A DNA stretch of 64,000 nt from Rahnella bonaserana (GTDB lineage: Bacteria; Pseudomonadota; Gammaproteobacteria; Enterobacterales; Enterobacteriaceae): the NCBI RefSeq assembly GCF_019049675.1, contig NZ_JAFMOW010000059.1, positions 62,001-126,000 on the forward strand, in the 5' to 3' direction. Both the position numbers and the translations under genes were made by a program. Each line of letters starts with the position of its first letter. The stretch's first letter is position 1. Below the pieces are notes generated by a model. It saw only the letters and a program-made list of their open reading frames with translations, was not told where the DNA came from and ran no database searches. This document shows positions 8,491-16,906 of this stretch, piece by piece.

Positions 8491-8862
8491 AAGGTCAAGG
8501 TCGTGGGCGTCTGAATCGCCCGCAGGATCTTAAATTCAAAATCAAAATGGTTTTATCTTTAAAAATGTCGATTGGCGTGCTCAAAAATGGCACCGAATGA
8601 ACGGTTCGAGACCTATGGCTCGAGCCGAGCGAAGCGAGACAACGTCACGAAGTGACGGCCCGAAGGGCGAGGCCGTAGGCCGAGTAAACCTGAAATGAGG
8701 GAATCGCGAAGCGATGACATTTTGCGCCACTCACTGATGCACCAGAACAAGTCCGTCATACCTGCGACAGCGCGCAGTGAAAGAGCCCGGGGGGTCTTGG
8801 GGGGTGGCGGCGATAGGCCGCCCCCCAGGTCGGTGTGGGCCGACGCCCACGACCTTGACCTT
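8491..8862. repeat. Non-coding element with 21-bp inverted terminal arms and a row of GNA-loop hairpins
   Basis: The arms 8491-8511 and 8842-8862 are perfect reverse complements over 21 bases. Between them lies a chain of short perfect hairpins with three-base GAA or GTA loops: CGTCAC-GAA-GTGACG, GCCC-GAA-GGGC, GGCC-GTA-GGCC and TCGC-GAA-GCGA (about 8630-8715). Larger ones follow: GGCGGC-GATAG-GCCGCC near 8807 and GTGGGC-CGAC-GCCCAC near 8835. It fills the whole gap between two convergent gene clusters. No credible gene lies inside; the minus-strand 98-codon frame over it is low complexity. It resembles a dispersed structured repeat or MITE-like unit and may also act as a two-way terminator. 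Confidence 0.75.
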
Positions 8863-8878
8863 GACTTAAAAAGCGCCT

Positions 8879-9835
8879 TTATGCCCGCTCCGGCATAACC
8901 CGATGACATCTCGTCACCACACCCTCTGCCCCGCAGACAAGCTCCTGCGGCATCTGGCAGCCGTCACCTGCCAGCGGGCAACGCTCGCGGAAATAACATC
9001 CCATCGGCAGATTGCGGTTGCTGGGTAATTCGCCCTTTTTATCAACGATGCCCTCATCCAGTGCCCGTCCGGCGCGGGGCACAGAGTCGAGCAACAAACG
9101 GGTGTACGGGTGCTGCGGCTCGGACAGGACTTTTCCCGCCGCGCCCAGTTCAACAATTTGCCCCAGATACATCACCGCCACACGGTCGCTCATGTGGCGC
9201 ACAACGGACACGTTATGGGAAATCAGCACGTAGGTCAGATTACGCTGGCGTTGCAGTTCCACCAGCAGATTGAGGATTTGCGCCTGCACTGAAATATCCA
9301 GCGCCGAGGTGGGTTCATCCAGCACGATGATGTCTGGCTCAGAAGATAACGCGCGGGCGATGGAAATACGCTGACGCTGGCCGCCGGAAAATTCATGCGG
9401 CAGGCGGTCGAGGTATTCTTTGCGGATCCCCACCTGCTCCGCCAGCGTAGCGGCCAGTTCGCGGCGTTCGCGGCTGCTGTTGTGTTTTTGCACATATACC
9501 GGCTCGGTGATGATTCGCCAGACCGGCAGACGCGGGTCCAGTGACGATTGTGGATCCTGAAACACCATCTGCATACCGGAACCAAACCACGAGTTGTCGT
9601 GTCGCGCACGGTGGATTTCTCCGCTGCTCGGTTTTTGTAATCCCATCAGCAATTGTGCCAGTGTGCTTTTTCCGCAGCCGGACTCGCCAACAATCCCCAG
9701 CGTTTCGCCGCGGATAATATTGAGATCAAGCCCGTTCAGCGCATGAACATAACCGGTGGGTTTACCCCGCCAGTTATAACTTGCAGGAAATCTCACGCGC
9801 ACATCCTGCAACTCGACCAGGGCTTCAGCAATCAT
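8879..9835 (-). CDS. ddpF: Dipeptide ABC transporter ATP-binding protein (DdpF-like)
   Basis: The 318-residue ATPase is of the oligo/dipeptide (OppF/DppF) type. Walker A is GESGCGKSTLAQLL near residue 50. The Q-loop is MVFQDPQSSLDPR, the signature is FSGGQRQRISIARAL, and Walker B is IIVLDEPTSALD. The C-terminal oligopeptide-transporter extension has a Cys-rich motif (CYFRERCPLAGDGC) of the kind reported to bind an iron-sulfur cluster in DppD-like subunits. It is the last gene of a rpiR-ddpX-A-B-C-D-F run and overlaps ddpD by 1 nt. It powers uptake together with DdpD. Specificity for D-Ala-D-Ala is inferred from ddpX in the same run. Confidence 0.87.
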   Translation of the reverse strand: MIAEALVELQDVRVRFPASYNWRGKPTGYVHALNGLDLNIIRGETLGIVGESGCGKSTLAQLLMGLQKPSSGEIHRARHDNSWFGSGMQMVFQDPQSSLDPRLPVWRIITEPVYVQKHNSSRERRELAATLAEQVGIRKEYLDRLPHEFSGGQRQRISIARALSSEPDIIVLDEPTSALDISVQAQILNLLVELQRQRNLTYVLISHNVSVVRHMSDRVAVMYLGQIVELGAAGKVLSEPQHPYTRLLLDSVPRAGRALDEGIVDKKGELPSNRNLPMGCYFRERCPLAGDGCQMPQELVCGAEGVVTRCHRVMPERA

Positions 9836-10863
9836 CAGAAATGCTCCTCAATGCGTTGAATGTTGATTTCGGCGGCATGACGCTGCGGATGCCAGCAGGC
9901 AACGGACTGCTGTGGAAACGGAGCCAGCGGGGACAACGCAGGTGTTATCAGACAGTGCTCGTCGGCGTGATGACAGCGGCCGCGAAACGCACAGCCTTGC
10001 GGCAGTTTTTCCAGATTCGGCACCGTGCCGGGAATGGCTTTCAGCAGGCTGCGTGGTTCACCGTTTTCAGGTGCCGCCTGTAATAAGCCAACGGAGTACG
10101 GGTGCGACGGCGTTTCTATTACGTCCGCCGTGTTGCCGCTTTCAATGACGTGCCCGGCGTACATCACATAAACCCGGTCACAAAGCTGAGACACCACGGC
10201 CATATCATGGGTGATAAATAACACCGCGGTGCCGCTGGCGCGGGCTTTACGCTGGAGCAAACGTAAAACCTGACGCTGCACCGTGACATCCAGTGCGGTC
10301 GTCGGTTCGTCGGCGATGATCAGTTCCGGCTCACAGGAAAAGGCCATCGCGATTAATACCCGCTGACGCATCCCTCCGGAAAGTTCGAACGGATAACGCG
10401 ACATCACCTGTTCAGCATCAGCAATCTGCATGTCATCGAGCAGCCCGATGGCTTTTTGCCACGCCTGCGCCTTGCTGAGTTTCTGATGCAGACAGATGAC
10501 CTCGCACATCTGACGGCCAATTTTTCGCGTCGGGTTCAGCGCATTCATTGGCTCCTGAAAAATCATCGCCACACGTGCGCCACGTAAGGTGCGCATCTGT
10601 TCTTCACTGGCGTGAACCACGTCAGTGCCCAGCATGCGTAACGCGCCCCCCGTGATGGTGAAACCGTCGGGCGGCAGCAGACGCATGGCCATCATCGCGG
10701 TAACCGATTTACCTGAGCCGGATTCGCCAACCACGCCGACGATTTCCCCGGCGTTCACTGACAGCGAAACCTGATTCAGTGCTTTGACTTCGCCGCCGTA
10801 AACCGGAAAGACCAGTTGCAGATTGTCGATTTCCAGTACCGGCGCGTGGGTTTGTTCAGTCAT
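9835..10863 (-). CDS. ddpD: Dipeptide ABC transporter ATP-binding protein (DdpD-like)
   Basis: The 342-residue protein is an OppD/DppD-type ATPase. Walker A is [15 protein letters not shown] near residue 47, the Q-loop is MIFQEPMNALNPTR, the signature is LSGGMRQRVLIAMA and Walker B is LIIADEPTTALD. The C-terminal extension carries GCAFRGRCHHADEHC. It pairs with DdpF to form the nucleotide-binding dimer on the inner membrane face. Gaps to its neighbours are 1 nt or overlapping, so the operon is tightly coupled. The protein is a little longer than its usual relatives because of the C-terminal tail. Confidence 0.87.
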   Translation of the reverse strand: MTEQTHAPVLEIDNLQLVFPVYGGEVKALNQVSLSVNAGEIVGVVGESGSGKSVTAMMAMRLLPPDGFTITGGALRMLGTDVVHASEEQMRTLRGARVAMIFQEPMNALNPTRKIGRQMCEVICLHQKLSKAQAWQKAIGLLDDMQIADAEQVMSRYPFELSGGMRQRVLIAMAFSCEPELIIADEPTTALDVTVQRQVLRLLQRKARASGTAVLFITHDMAVVSQLCDRVYVMYAGHVIESGNTADVIETPSHPYSVGLLQAAPENGEPRSLLKAIPGTVPNLEKLPQGCAFRGRCHHADEHCLITPALSPLAPFPQQSVACWHPQRHAAEINIQRIEEHF

Positions 10864-10864
10864 T

Positions 10865-11776
10865 TCAGCGCCCTCTGCTTTTCGGATCCAGCAGGTCGCG
10901 CAGACCGTCGCCGAACAGGTTAAAACCGGTGGCAGTGATCAGGATCGCCACCCCAGGAAATGCCGAATACCACCACTGGTCGAGAATATAATTGCGGCCA
11001 TTGGACACCATCGCGCCCCATTCTGCGGTCGGTTGTTGCGCACCAAGGCCGATGAAGCCGAGCGTTGCCGCCATCAGAATCGAGGTACCGATATCCAGAG
11101 AAGCCTGCACCACCAGCGGCGGCATGACGTTTCGTAAAACGTGCCAGGTAATGAGATGCCAGCGCGATGCGCCGAACGTTCGCGTGGCCTGCATATACGC
11201 CTGATGACGCAACATCAGCGTCTGCCCGCGCGCCAGCCGCACATAAAACGGGATGCGGACTACGGCAATCGCCAGCATGGCGTTAAACAAACTCGGCCCG
11301 AGCGCGGCGGCCAGCGCCATCGTTAAGACCAGCGAGGGTACTGACAGCATGATGTCCATGCAGCGCATGATCAGCGCGTCCACTACGCCGCCCACCACAC
11401 CGGAGAAACAGCCGACTAATGAGCCAATCGTGCCCGCAATCACCACCACCGCCAGCCCTGCCGCCACTGACTGCTGACTGCCAATCAGCACGCGGCTGAA
11501 CAGATCCCTTCCGACTTCATCGGTGCCAAACCAGTGCTGCGCGGAAGGCGCCTGCAACCGGTCAGTCAGGCTGATAGCATTCGGGTCATGCGGCACCAGC
11601 CACGGCGAGAAAATCATGATGAAAAGCACAATCAGCATGATCGCCAGCCCCAGCATGGTCAGCGGACTGCGGCTCAGCAGATGAAATGTGCGCCGCCAGT
11701 TGGCGAAACGCGGTTTGACGTCCGGAGCCACGATGTCGGCCCGATGATTATTGACGCCCGGTTCAATCACAGACAT
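10865..11776 (-). CDS. ddpC: Dipeptide ABC transporter permease (DdpC/DppC-like)
   Basis: The 303-residue membrane protein has a cytoplasmic N-terminus with one early helix (about 40-62), the OppC_N segment HDPNAISLTDRLQ, and a BPD_transp_1 domain with five further helices. GTDEVGRDLFSRVLIGSQQS near residue 95 is the family hallmark. The EAA-type loop (ATRTFGASRWHLITWHVLRN) that docks on the ATPase lies near residue 200. It is the second permease of the D-Ala-D-Ala/dipeptide importer and sits 3 nt after ddpB. Confidence 0.88.
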   Translation of the reverse strand: MSVIEPGVNNHRADIVAPDVKPRFANWRRTFHLLSRSPLTMLGLAIMLIVLFIMIFSPWLVPHDPNAISLTDRLQAPSAQHWFGTDEVGRDLFSRVLIGSQQSVAAGLAVVVIAGTIGSLVGCFSGVVGGVVDALIMRCMDIMLSVPSLVLTMALAAALGPSLFNAMLAIAVVRIPFYVRLARGQTLMLRHQAYMQATRTFGASRWHLITWHVLRNVMPPLVVQASLDIGTSILMAATLGFIGLGAQQPTAEWGAMVSNGRNYILDQWWYSAFPGVAILITATGFNLFGDGLRDLLDPKSRGR

Positions 11777-11779
11777 GCT

Positions 11780-12796
11780 TCACCCCTCACGGCCAATGCG
11801 CGGATCAATCCACACATACAGTAAATCCACACATAAATTGACGATGACATAAGCGAACGACACCACCACCGCGAAGCCCATCACAGCCGGGAAATCCAGC
11901 GCCTGAATCGAGTTCACCACGTACGCGCCCATGCCCGGCCAGGCAAATACGGTTTCGGTCAGCACCGCCCCGTAAAGTAAATCGCCCATCGCAAGCCCGA
12001 GCACGGTGACCGACGGGATCAGCGCATTCGGCAAGGCGTGACTCAGGATCACCCGCCAGCGTGATAGCCCGTTAGCGCGGGCCGTACGGATGTAGTCTTC
12101 GCTTAGTTGCTCAAGCATCGCCGAGCGAATTTGCCGCGCCACGATACCCATATGTACAAACGCCAGCGTCAGCGCAGGCATCGCCAGATGTTGCAGACTG
12201 TTCCAGAAGGCGTCCCAGTTACCGGTCAGCAGCGAATCGAGGACATAAAAACCGGTGATATTGGCCGGCGGATCCATCCAGTCATCCAGCCGCCCGCCGC
12301 CCGGCAGCAGGTTCAGATGACCATAGAACAGGATAATAACGCCCAGCCCCAGCCAGAAAGCCGGTGTGGAAATCCCCAGCACGGAAAGCAGTCGCACCAG
12401 ATGATCCGGGAATTTATTGCGATACACCGCCGACAGCACACCCAGCGGAATACCGAGCACAATCGCCAGAAACAGCGCACTGACCGCCAGTTCAAGCGTC
12501 GCCGGGAAAAATGCTTTCAGGTCTTCGAGTACCGGACGACCGGTACGGATCGAAGTGCCTAAATCGCCGTGCAGCAAATCACTGACGTAACGGAAGAACT
12601 GGACGTACAGCGGCTGATTCAGCCCCAGTTGCTCACGGATATGTTCGACCATTTCATTACTGGCACGATCGCCCGCCAGCAGGCGCGCCGGGTCACCCGG
12701 GATCATATGCGAGATGATAAAAGTGATAACGCAAACGCCTGCCATCACCAAAATCAAACCCCAGCATCTTTGTCGAATCAGAGTCCAAAAAGTCAT
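11780..12796 (-). CDS. ddpB: Dipeptide ABC transporter permease (DdpB/DppB-like)
   Basis: Using the ATG at 12796 the protein has 338 residues, close to the 340 I recall for E. coli DdpB. The frame is open 72 nt further but without a family match. It shows a first helix at about 10-30, FGDLGTSIRTGRPV-type residues near 80 and five helices in the BPD domain. The EAA loop near 230 reads RTARANGLSRWRVILSHALP. A run of eight G lies directly in front of the start (GGGGGGGGTAGG-ATG), an odd ribosome-binding region. The gap to ddpA is 140 nt, the largest in this operon. Confidence 0.86.
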   Translation of the reverse strand: MTFWTLIRQRCWGLILVMAGVCVITFIISHMIPGDPARLLAGDRASNEMVEHIREQLGLNQPLYVQFFRYVSDLLHGDLGTSIRTGRPVLEDLKAFFPATLELAVSALFLAIVLGIPLGVLSAVYRNKFPDHLVRLLSVLGISTPAFWLGLGVIILFYGHLNLLPGGGRLDDWMDPPANITGFYVLDSLLTGNWDAFWNSLQHLAMPALTLAFVHMGIVARQIRSAMLEQLSEDYIRTARANGLSRWRVILSHALPNALIPSVTVLGLAMGDLLYGAVLTETVFAWPGMGAYVVNSIQALDFPAVMGFAVVVSFAYVIVNLCVDLLYVWIDPRIGREG

Positions 12797-12936
12797 CCTA
12801 CCCCCCCCGCCAATCCCCAAAAATTCGGGCTGCAGGAAGGCGGCAAGCTCACAAGTCCCCGGGAGCATGGATATACCCTGTGACCGGGGCGAATGAGTGC
12901 AGCCAACGCATCTGCAGTTCGAAGTATGACGGGGAT

Positions 12937-14517
12937 TTATTTTTTACTCATTTGACCCACGTTAAACACCTGCTCCAGCATCGGGTTGAAAACAAAGCCT
13001 TTTACGTCTTTGTTCATCGCCACCTGATAGTTTTTCTGGAACAGGTAAACGTACGCCGCTTCATCAATGACTATTTTCTGCGCCTGCTGGTAATCGTCAG
13101 TGCGCTGTTTCTGATCCGTGACTGAAACGGCCTTTTTCAGCAACGCATCCACGTCAGGATTTGAGTAGAAGGAACGGTTACCCGGCAGGCCTTTTTTGTC
13201 GGACTCAAACCAGTAGTTCATAAACATGTACGGGTCGGCGAAATCCGGGCTCCAGTTACCGATTGAAATGTCGTAATCGCCCTGCCCGATGCGGTCGCGC
13301 ATGGTGGCGTTAGCCAGTTTTTCCAGCTTCACGTTGATACCGGCCTGACCGAGGCTGGCCTGCACGGAAAGCGCGATGGATTCCCAGTTCGGGTCGTTGT
13401 CGGAATACAGGAAGTCCAGCGTTTGCGGCTTGTCTTTGACTTTCCCGAGGTCAGCTTTGGCCTGCGTAAGATCTAAGGTGTATTGTTTCGCCGCCGGGTC
13501 GAAACCCCACATCCCCTCAGGGATTGGCCCGCGCATTTGCTTGGCATTACCGCCGAGAATGCCCTTCACCATGCCCTGATAATCCACGGCAGAAGAAATC
13601 GCCCGACGCAAATCCACCTGATTCAGCGGCGCTTTGGCGTTATTGAGATACAGATAGGTCACGCGCAATGAAGGGAATTCTTCCACCGCGACTTTGTCCT
13701 CTTTTTTCAGCGCGGCCAGTTGATCCATGGGCAGAGAATCGGCGATATCCAGATCCCCCCGCGACAGTTGCAGGCGGCGGGTGGCGCTTTCACCAATAAT
13801 TTTCACGGTCACACGTTTGAACGCCGGTTTCGTGCCGTTGTAATGCGGATTCGGCACCAGTACCAGTTGCTGACCTTTTTGCCAGCGATCGAGCTTATAA
13901 GGGCCGGAACCGGCAGTATGACCGGCGAGCCATGCCTTGCCTTCATCAGCAGGATTGGCTTTGGCAATCGCCGGATTGACGATGCCTGCGCCGTCATTCG
14001 CCAGCGTGTAAAGGAAAGGCGCAAACGGCGTTTTAAGCGTAAAGGTCACGGTCATCGGATCGACGACCGTCACCGTCATGTCTTTCGGGAAAGCTTCAGA
14101 CGGACCCTGACCGATTTTCATCAGACGCTCGAACGACCATTTCACCGCGTCGGCATTGACGTCGGACCCATCATCAAATTTAGCGCCCGGTTTGAGTTTG
14201 AACGTCCAGACCAGTTGATCGGGTGAAGCCGTCCAGCTGGCTGCAAGATCGCCTTCCACCTGCGTCGAGCCTTTGCCGTCTTCGGTTTTATACTGCACAA
14301 GACGCTGATACGCCGGATACGTGACTGTCCAGTCGTTGTTGTCGATAGTCACCGCCGGATCCAGCGTTTGCGGATCCGCCGCTTTACCAATGACCAGCAT
14401 GTCTTTGGGTACGGCAGCCTGAGCGGCAAAACTTAAGCCTGACAAGGCGAGAAAAATAGCACCGGCCACCTGTGTTTTCGTATTTTTGCGGAACGTGTTG
14501 ATTGCTGTGTTGCTCAT
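12937..14517 (-). CDS. ddpA: Periplasmic dipeptide-binding protein (DdpA-like, SBP family 5)
   Basis: The 526-residue precursor has a Sec signal peptide (residues 1-34; positive start, hydrophobic core, ALSGLSFAAQA before VPKD). A family 5 solute-binding domain follows, with ADPQTLDPAVTIDNN at the start of the mature part and FGWSPDFADPYMF-like residues near 425 (read as GNWSPDFADPYMFMNYWF). It would capture the dipeptide in the periplasm and hand it to DdpBC. It follows ddpX by 47 nt. The abundant binding protein is separated from ddpB by a longer gap, which may allow it to be expressed above the membrane subunits. Confidence 0.87.
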   Translation of the reverse strand: MSNTAINTFRKNTKTQVAGAIFLALSGLSFAAQAAVPKDMLVIGKAADPQTLDPAVTIDNNDWTVTYPAYQRLVQYKTEDGKGSTQVEGDLAASWTASPDQLVWTFKLKPGAKFDDGSDVNADAVKWSFERLMKIGQGPSEAFPKDMTVTVVDPMTVTFTLKTPFAPFLYTLANDGAGIVNPAIAKANPADEGKAWLAGHTAGSGPYKLDRWQKGQQLVLVPNPHYNGTKPAFKRVTVKIIGESATRRLQLSRGDLDIADSLPMDQLAALKKEDKVAVEEFPSLRVTYLYLNNAKAPLNQVDLRRAISSAVDYQGMVKGILGGNAKQMRGPIPEGMWGFDPAAKQYTLDLTQAKADLGKVKDKPQTLDFLYSDNDPNWESIALSVQASLGQAGINVKLEKLANATMRDRIGQGDYDISIGNWSPDFADPYMFMNYWFESDKKGLPGNRSFYSNPDVDALLKKAVSVTDQKQRTDDYQQAQKIVIDEAAYVYLFQKNYQVAMNKDVKGFVFNPMLEQVFNVGQMSKK

Positions 14518-14564
14518 CGGAGAACTCCTGGCTCTGTCAAAAAGTGATAAGAGACGTGCAATAA

Positions 14565-15146
14565 TTACGCGGCATCCACCGGCGGATAGCAGCCGAACCG
14601 CTCTTCCAACAACGGATACGTTTTGGCATCCGGTAATTCAAAGTGCCACCACTCGCTGGTGATACCCTTAAAGCCGCCCGCTGCCATGACGGCGTTGAGC
14701 AACAGACGGTTACGCTGAATTTGCGGCGGTAAGTCGGGATAAAAAGGGTGCGAGACTTCAGTCATTTCATCAAAGCCCGCTCCCATATCCACCACTTCAC
14801 CCTTCTCATCCAGCAAGGTCAGATCTACCGCCACACCGCGGCTGTGGTGCGAACCGAGTTTGATATCCACCACGTAATCAGGATTCGGAAAGGCCGCCCA
14901 CAAACAGGCCTGTGCTGCCTGCGGCCGGTAAGCGTCATAGATTTTCAGGGTAAATCCGGCCAGTTTCGCCACGGCGTTGCAGCGGACCAGCGCGGCAGCC
15001 GCATCAGGATGTAACAGGCAGCGGGATTCGCGATAAATCGGCTGACCGGTCAGGTTATCGGCAGTGGCATATTTCAGGTCGATCACAGCGTCAGGCAGAA
15101 TTTCAGCCAGATCGATCAGGTCAACATCAGGGGTTTTCGTATTCAT
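14565..15146 (-). CDS. ddpX: D-alanyl-D-alanine dipeptidase (VanX/DdpX family)
   Basis: The 193-residue zinc enzyme shows the two family motifs: SHHSRGVAVDLTL near residue 100 (SxHxxGxAxD) and SEWWHFEL near residue 165 (ExxWH). An Arg lies in YDAYRPQAAQ near residue 72. It hydrolyses D-Ala-D-Ala taken up or released from peptidoglycan, yielding D-Ala. It is the first structural gene after the regulator and precedes the transporter, the same gene set as E. coli ddpXABCDF. The ATG at 15146 is preferred over the in-frame TTG one codon earlier. Confidence 0.92.
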   Translation of the reverse strand: MNTKTPDVDLIDLAEILPDAVIDLKYATADNLTGQPIYRESRCLLHPDAAAALVRCNAVAKLAGFTLKIYDAYRPQAAQACLWAAFPNPDYVVDIKLGSHHSRGVAVDLTLLDEKGEVVDMGAGFDEMTEVSHPFYPDLPPQIQRNRLLLNAVMAAGGFKGITSEWWHFELPDAKTYPLLEERFGCYPPVDAA

Positions 15147-15173
15147 CAATAACTCTGTCCGCAGGTTTAAAAG

Positions 15174-16046
15174 TCAGGATTCGAATTGTCCGAGCTGTTT
15201 TTGCAATATCCGGTTATTCGCCAGACGCTGTTCTACGTCGTTGCCACGCAGTTCGAGCACCGCCGAACACAGCAGATTGAACAGACAACTCAGCGGTGCC
15301 ATCGAATCCCAGAACTGGCCGGTGTCAGTTTTCACCTGTAATAAATCCACCGGATAATCGCGCGCCCACGGACAATAAATGTCGGTGATCAGCGCCACGT
15401 TCAGCCCTCGCTCGCAGGCCGCTTCGCAATAGGTTTGTGCCATCTTCGAATACGCGCGGGTGTCGGTGACCACCAGATAAGGCTGGGTGAATTCCGAATT
15501 CAGGGATTCGACATACGTGCCCGACAGCCCGTCGGCGAAATAGACTTTTGGTCGTAAATACTCAAGATAACTGGAGAAATTATTGGCGATGCCGCGCACC
15601 GACTGAATGCCGAGAATAAATACCGCGTCTGCGTCAGCCAGACGACGGCTGACCTGGGCAAAAGCCTCAGTCTGCGCCAGCTGGTAAACGTGATTAATGG
15701 CTTCAAGTTCCAGCGCCAGTGACTGTTGCAACTTTTCCTGTTGCGGCTGTTTGCTGCGTTCGCGGTACGCGCCAAGGCGATCGGTGACAACCCAGGGCTG
15801 ATAAGACGTTCCGCTCTGCAGACGCAACGTTTGTTTAAAATGATCCAGATTTCGATAGCCGAGACTGCGCAGATAACGCCCGACGGATATCCCGCTGGTC
15901 GCCGCGCTGCGCGCAATGCTGTCCGCCGTCTCAAAAGGGATCTGCGCCAGATTGGCCAGCAAATAACTGGCAATGCGTTTGCCGGTTGGTGTCTGTCCGG
16001 CGAACGACGCTTCGAGTTGCTCGATCACATTCTGCGCTGGCTGCAT
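15174..16046 (-). CDS. RpiR/MurR-family regulator (HTH_6 plus SIS domain)
   Basis: The 290-residue protein has an N-terminal RpiR-type HTH (about 1-78; ETADSIARSAATSGISVGRY, then RSLGYRNLDHFKQTL). A sugar-isomerase (SIS) effector domain follows (about 110-260; DAVFILGIQSVRGIANNFSS near 143). Members usually sense phosphosugars or amino-sugar phosphates such as MurNAc-6-P. Here it heads the D-Ala-D-Ala operon, 27 nt upstream of ddpX on the same strand, so it likely regulates its own operon. E. coli ddp lacks such a local regulator as far as I recall; cell-wall fragment sensing is an inference. Confidence 0.82.
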   Translation of the reverse strand: MQPAQNVIEQLEASFAGQTPTGKRIASYLLANLAQIPFETADSIARSAATSGISVGRYLRSLGYRNLDHFKQTLRLQSGTSYQPWVVTDRLGAYRERSKQPQQEKLQQSLALELEAINHVYQLAQTEAFAQVSRRLADADAVFILGIQSVRGIANNFSSYLEYLRPKVYFADGLSGTYVESLNSEFTQPYLVVTDTRAYSKMAQTYCEAACERGLNVALITDIYCPWARDYPVDLLQVKTDTGQFWDSMAPLSCLFNLLCSAVLELRGNDVEQRLANNRILQKQLGQFES

Positions 16047-16394
16047 CAGTTGATCCTTTGTTGCTTCATTGTCAAAAAGCTAGCTGCTGTTAGTAAAATA
16101 ACAATGCACGGGGTGTGCCAACTCCCAAAAATGAGTGAAATTTGTGCAGCAGATCTGAATTTATGACGTTTTCATGGCAGGTTCCTGGCAAAAAACTTGC
16201 AGAAGACCGGCCAGAATCGAACTTGTCGATAACGGCTGCACAACAATCATGCAACTTGTGTTTGCTTTTAGTGCAATCCGTCAGGGAAATGGCGTGAAGA
16301 TGAGAATAACGGGCAGAGGATTTAATCACTTTGCCTTAATAGTCAACAAGTTGAATATTAAGGCAGCAGTCAGACAACTTTTTGCGTTAACCCT
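16047..16394. promoter_or_regulatory. Intergenic control region upstream of the rpiR-ddp operon
   Basis: This 348-base AT-rich gap separates the rpiR-ddp operon start from the tRNA-Asn promoter. It must hold the minus-strand promoter of the operon. I could not single out one -10/-35 pair or an operator with confidence. Open frames on either strand here have no family features and no ribosome site. Confidence 0.4.
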
Positions 16395-16423
16395 TTGACA
16401 TGCTTCGGGGCAGTCGCTATTAT
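16395..16423 (+). promoter_or_regulatory. Sigma-70 promoter of tRNA-Asn
   Basis: TTGACA at 16395-16400 and TATTAT at 16418-16423 are 17 bases apart. A C/G-rich discriminator (TCGCCCC) follows, as is usual for stable-RNA promoters under stringent control. The tRNA begins about 12 nt downstream of the expected start site. Confidence 0.88.
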
Positions 16424-16441
16424 TCGCCCCGTTCAAACGAT

Positions 16442-16517
16442 TCCTCTGTAGTTCAGTCGGTAGAACGGCGGACTGTTAATCCGTATGTCACTGGTTCGAG
16501 TCCAGTCAGAGGAGCCA
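16442..16517 (+). tRNA. asnT: tRNA-Asn(GTT)
   Basis: A 76-base cloverleaf with encoded CCA. The acceptor stem is TCCTCTG/CAGAGGA, the D-arm contains AGTTCAGTCGGTAGA, the anticodon loop is CTGTTAA (GTT), and the T-arm contains GGTTCGAGTCC. As far as I can recall it matches E. coli tRNA-Asn closely. The two toxin-antitoxin loci just downstream fit the habit of mobile cargo to sit beside tRNA genes, but I saw no duplicated 3' end. The symbol (one of several asn loci) is only nominal. Confidence 0.97.
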
Positions 16518-16523
16518 AATTAG

Positions 16524-16558
16524 AAAAGCCCGCTTAAGGAAACTTAAGCGGGCTTTTT
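16524..16558 (+). terminator. Rho-independent terminator after tRNA-Asn
   Basis: Perfect stem AAAGCCCGCTTAAG / CTTAAGCGGGCTTT with a GAAA loop, ending in a T run. It also lies downstream of the minus-strand antitoxin gene and could serve both directions. Confidence 0.92.
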
Positions 16559-16603
16559 GCTTTGTGTTTGCATGACTGCAACGGTTAGCGTCATACCCCG
16601 TTT

Positions 16604-16906
16604 TTACATAGCAAATCCAAAATGACTGCCGTCCGGCAGATCGATTTCCAATCGCAGCTTGCCACCAGCTGCTTCTACATACCGCTTCAACGTCGACAAT
16701 TTTAGGTCACGGCCCGGCTTTTCCATACCAGCAACTGTCGGCTGTTTAATGCCCAACGTTTCAGCCAACTCACATTGTGTTTTATTCATTCTTTCACGCA
16801 GTTCGGCCAGCTCAATCGTGATCAAAATATCGGCGGCCATTGCCTGTGCCTGCGCGGCAACCTCAGGTTTTACCGATGCCAGTAACTCTTCAAGGGTTCT
16901 GCTCAT
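16604..16906 (-). CDS. higA: HigA-like antitoxin, XRE-family HTH
   Basis: The 100-residue protein has a Cro/C1-type helix-turn-helix at about 42-90 (MNKTQCELAETLGIKQPTVA, then LSTLKRYVEAAGGKLRLEI), preceded by a helical N-terminus. It is translated right after the toxin gene, with TAATG sharing one base. It should neutralise the toxin and repress the operon. The toxin-first order is the HigBA arrangement. Confidence 0.83.
   Translation of the reverse strand: MSRTLEELLASVKPEVAAQAQAMAADILITIELAELRERMNKTQCELAETLGIKQPTVAGMEKPGRDLKLSTLKRYVEAAGGKLRLEIDLPDGSHFGFAM

Noticed and set aside
8600..8720. Possible CRISPR array
   Set aside because: The short palindromes differ in stem sequence and spacing; there is no repeated unit with regular spacers and no cas gene.
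8613..8909. 98-codon minus-strand frame over the inverted-arm element
   Set aside because: It translates hairpin DNA into low-complexity Pro/Ser/Arg sequence and runs into the ddpF 3' end; the base-pairing pattern explains the sequence better than coding does.
16090..16329. 79-codon minus-strand frame upstream of the rpiR gene
   Set aside because: No SD and no recognisable features; the region is better explained as promoter DNA.
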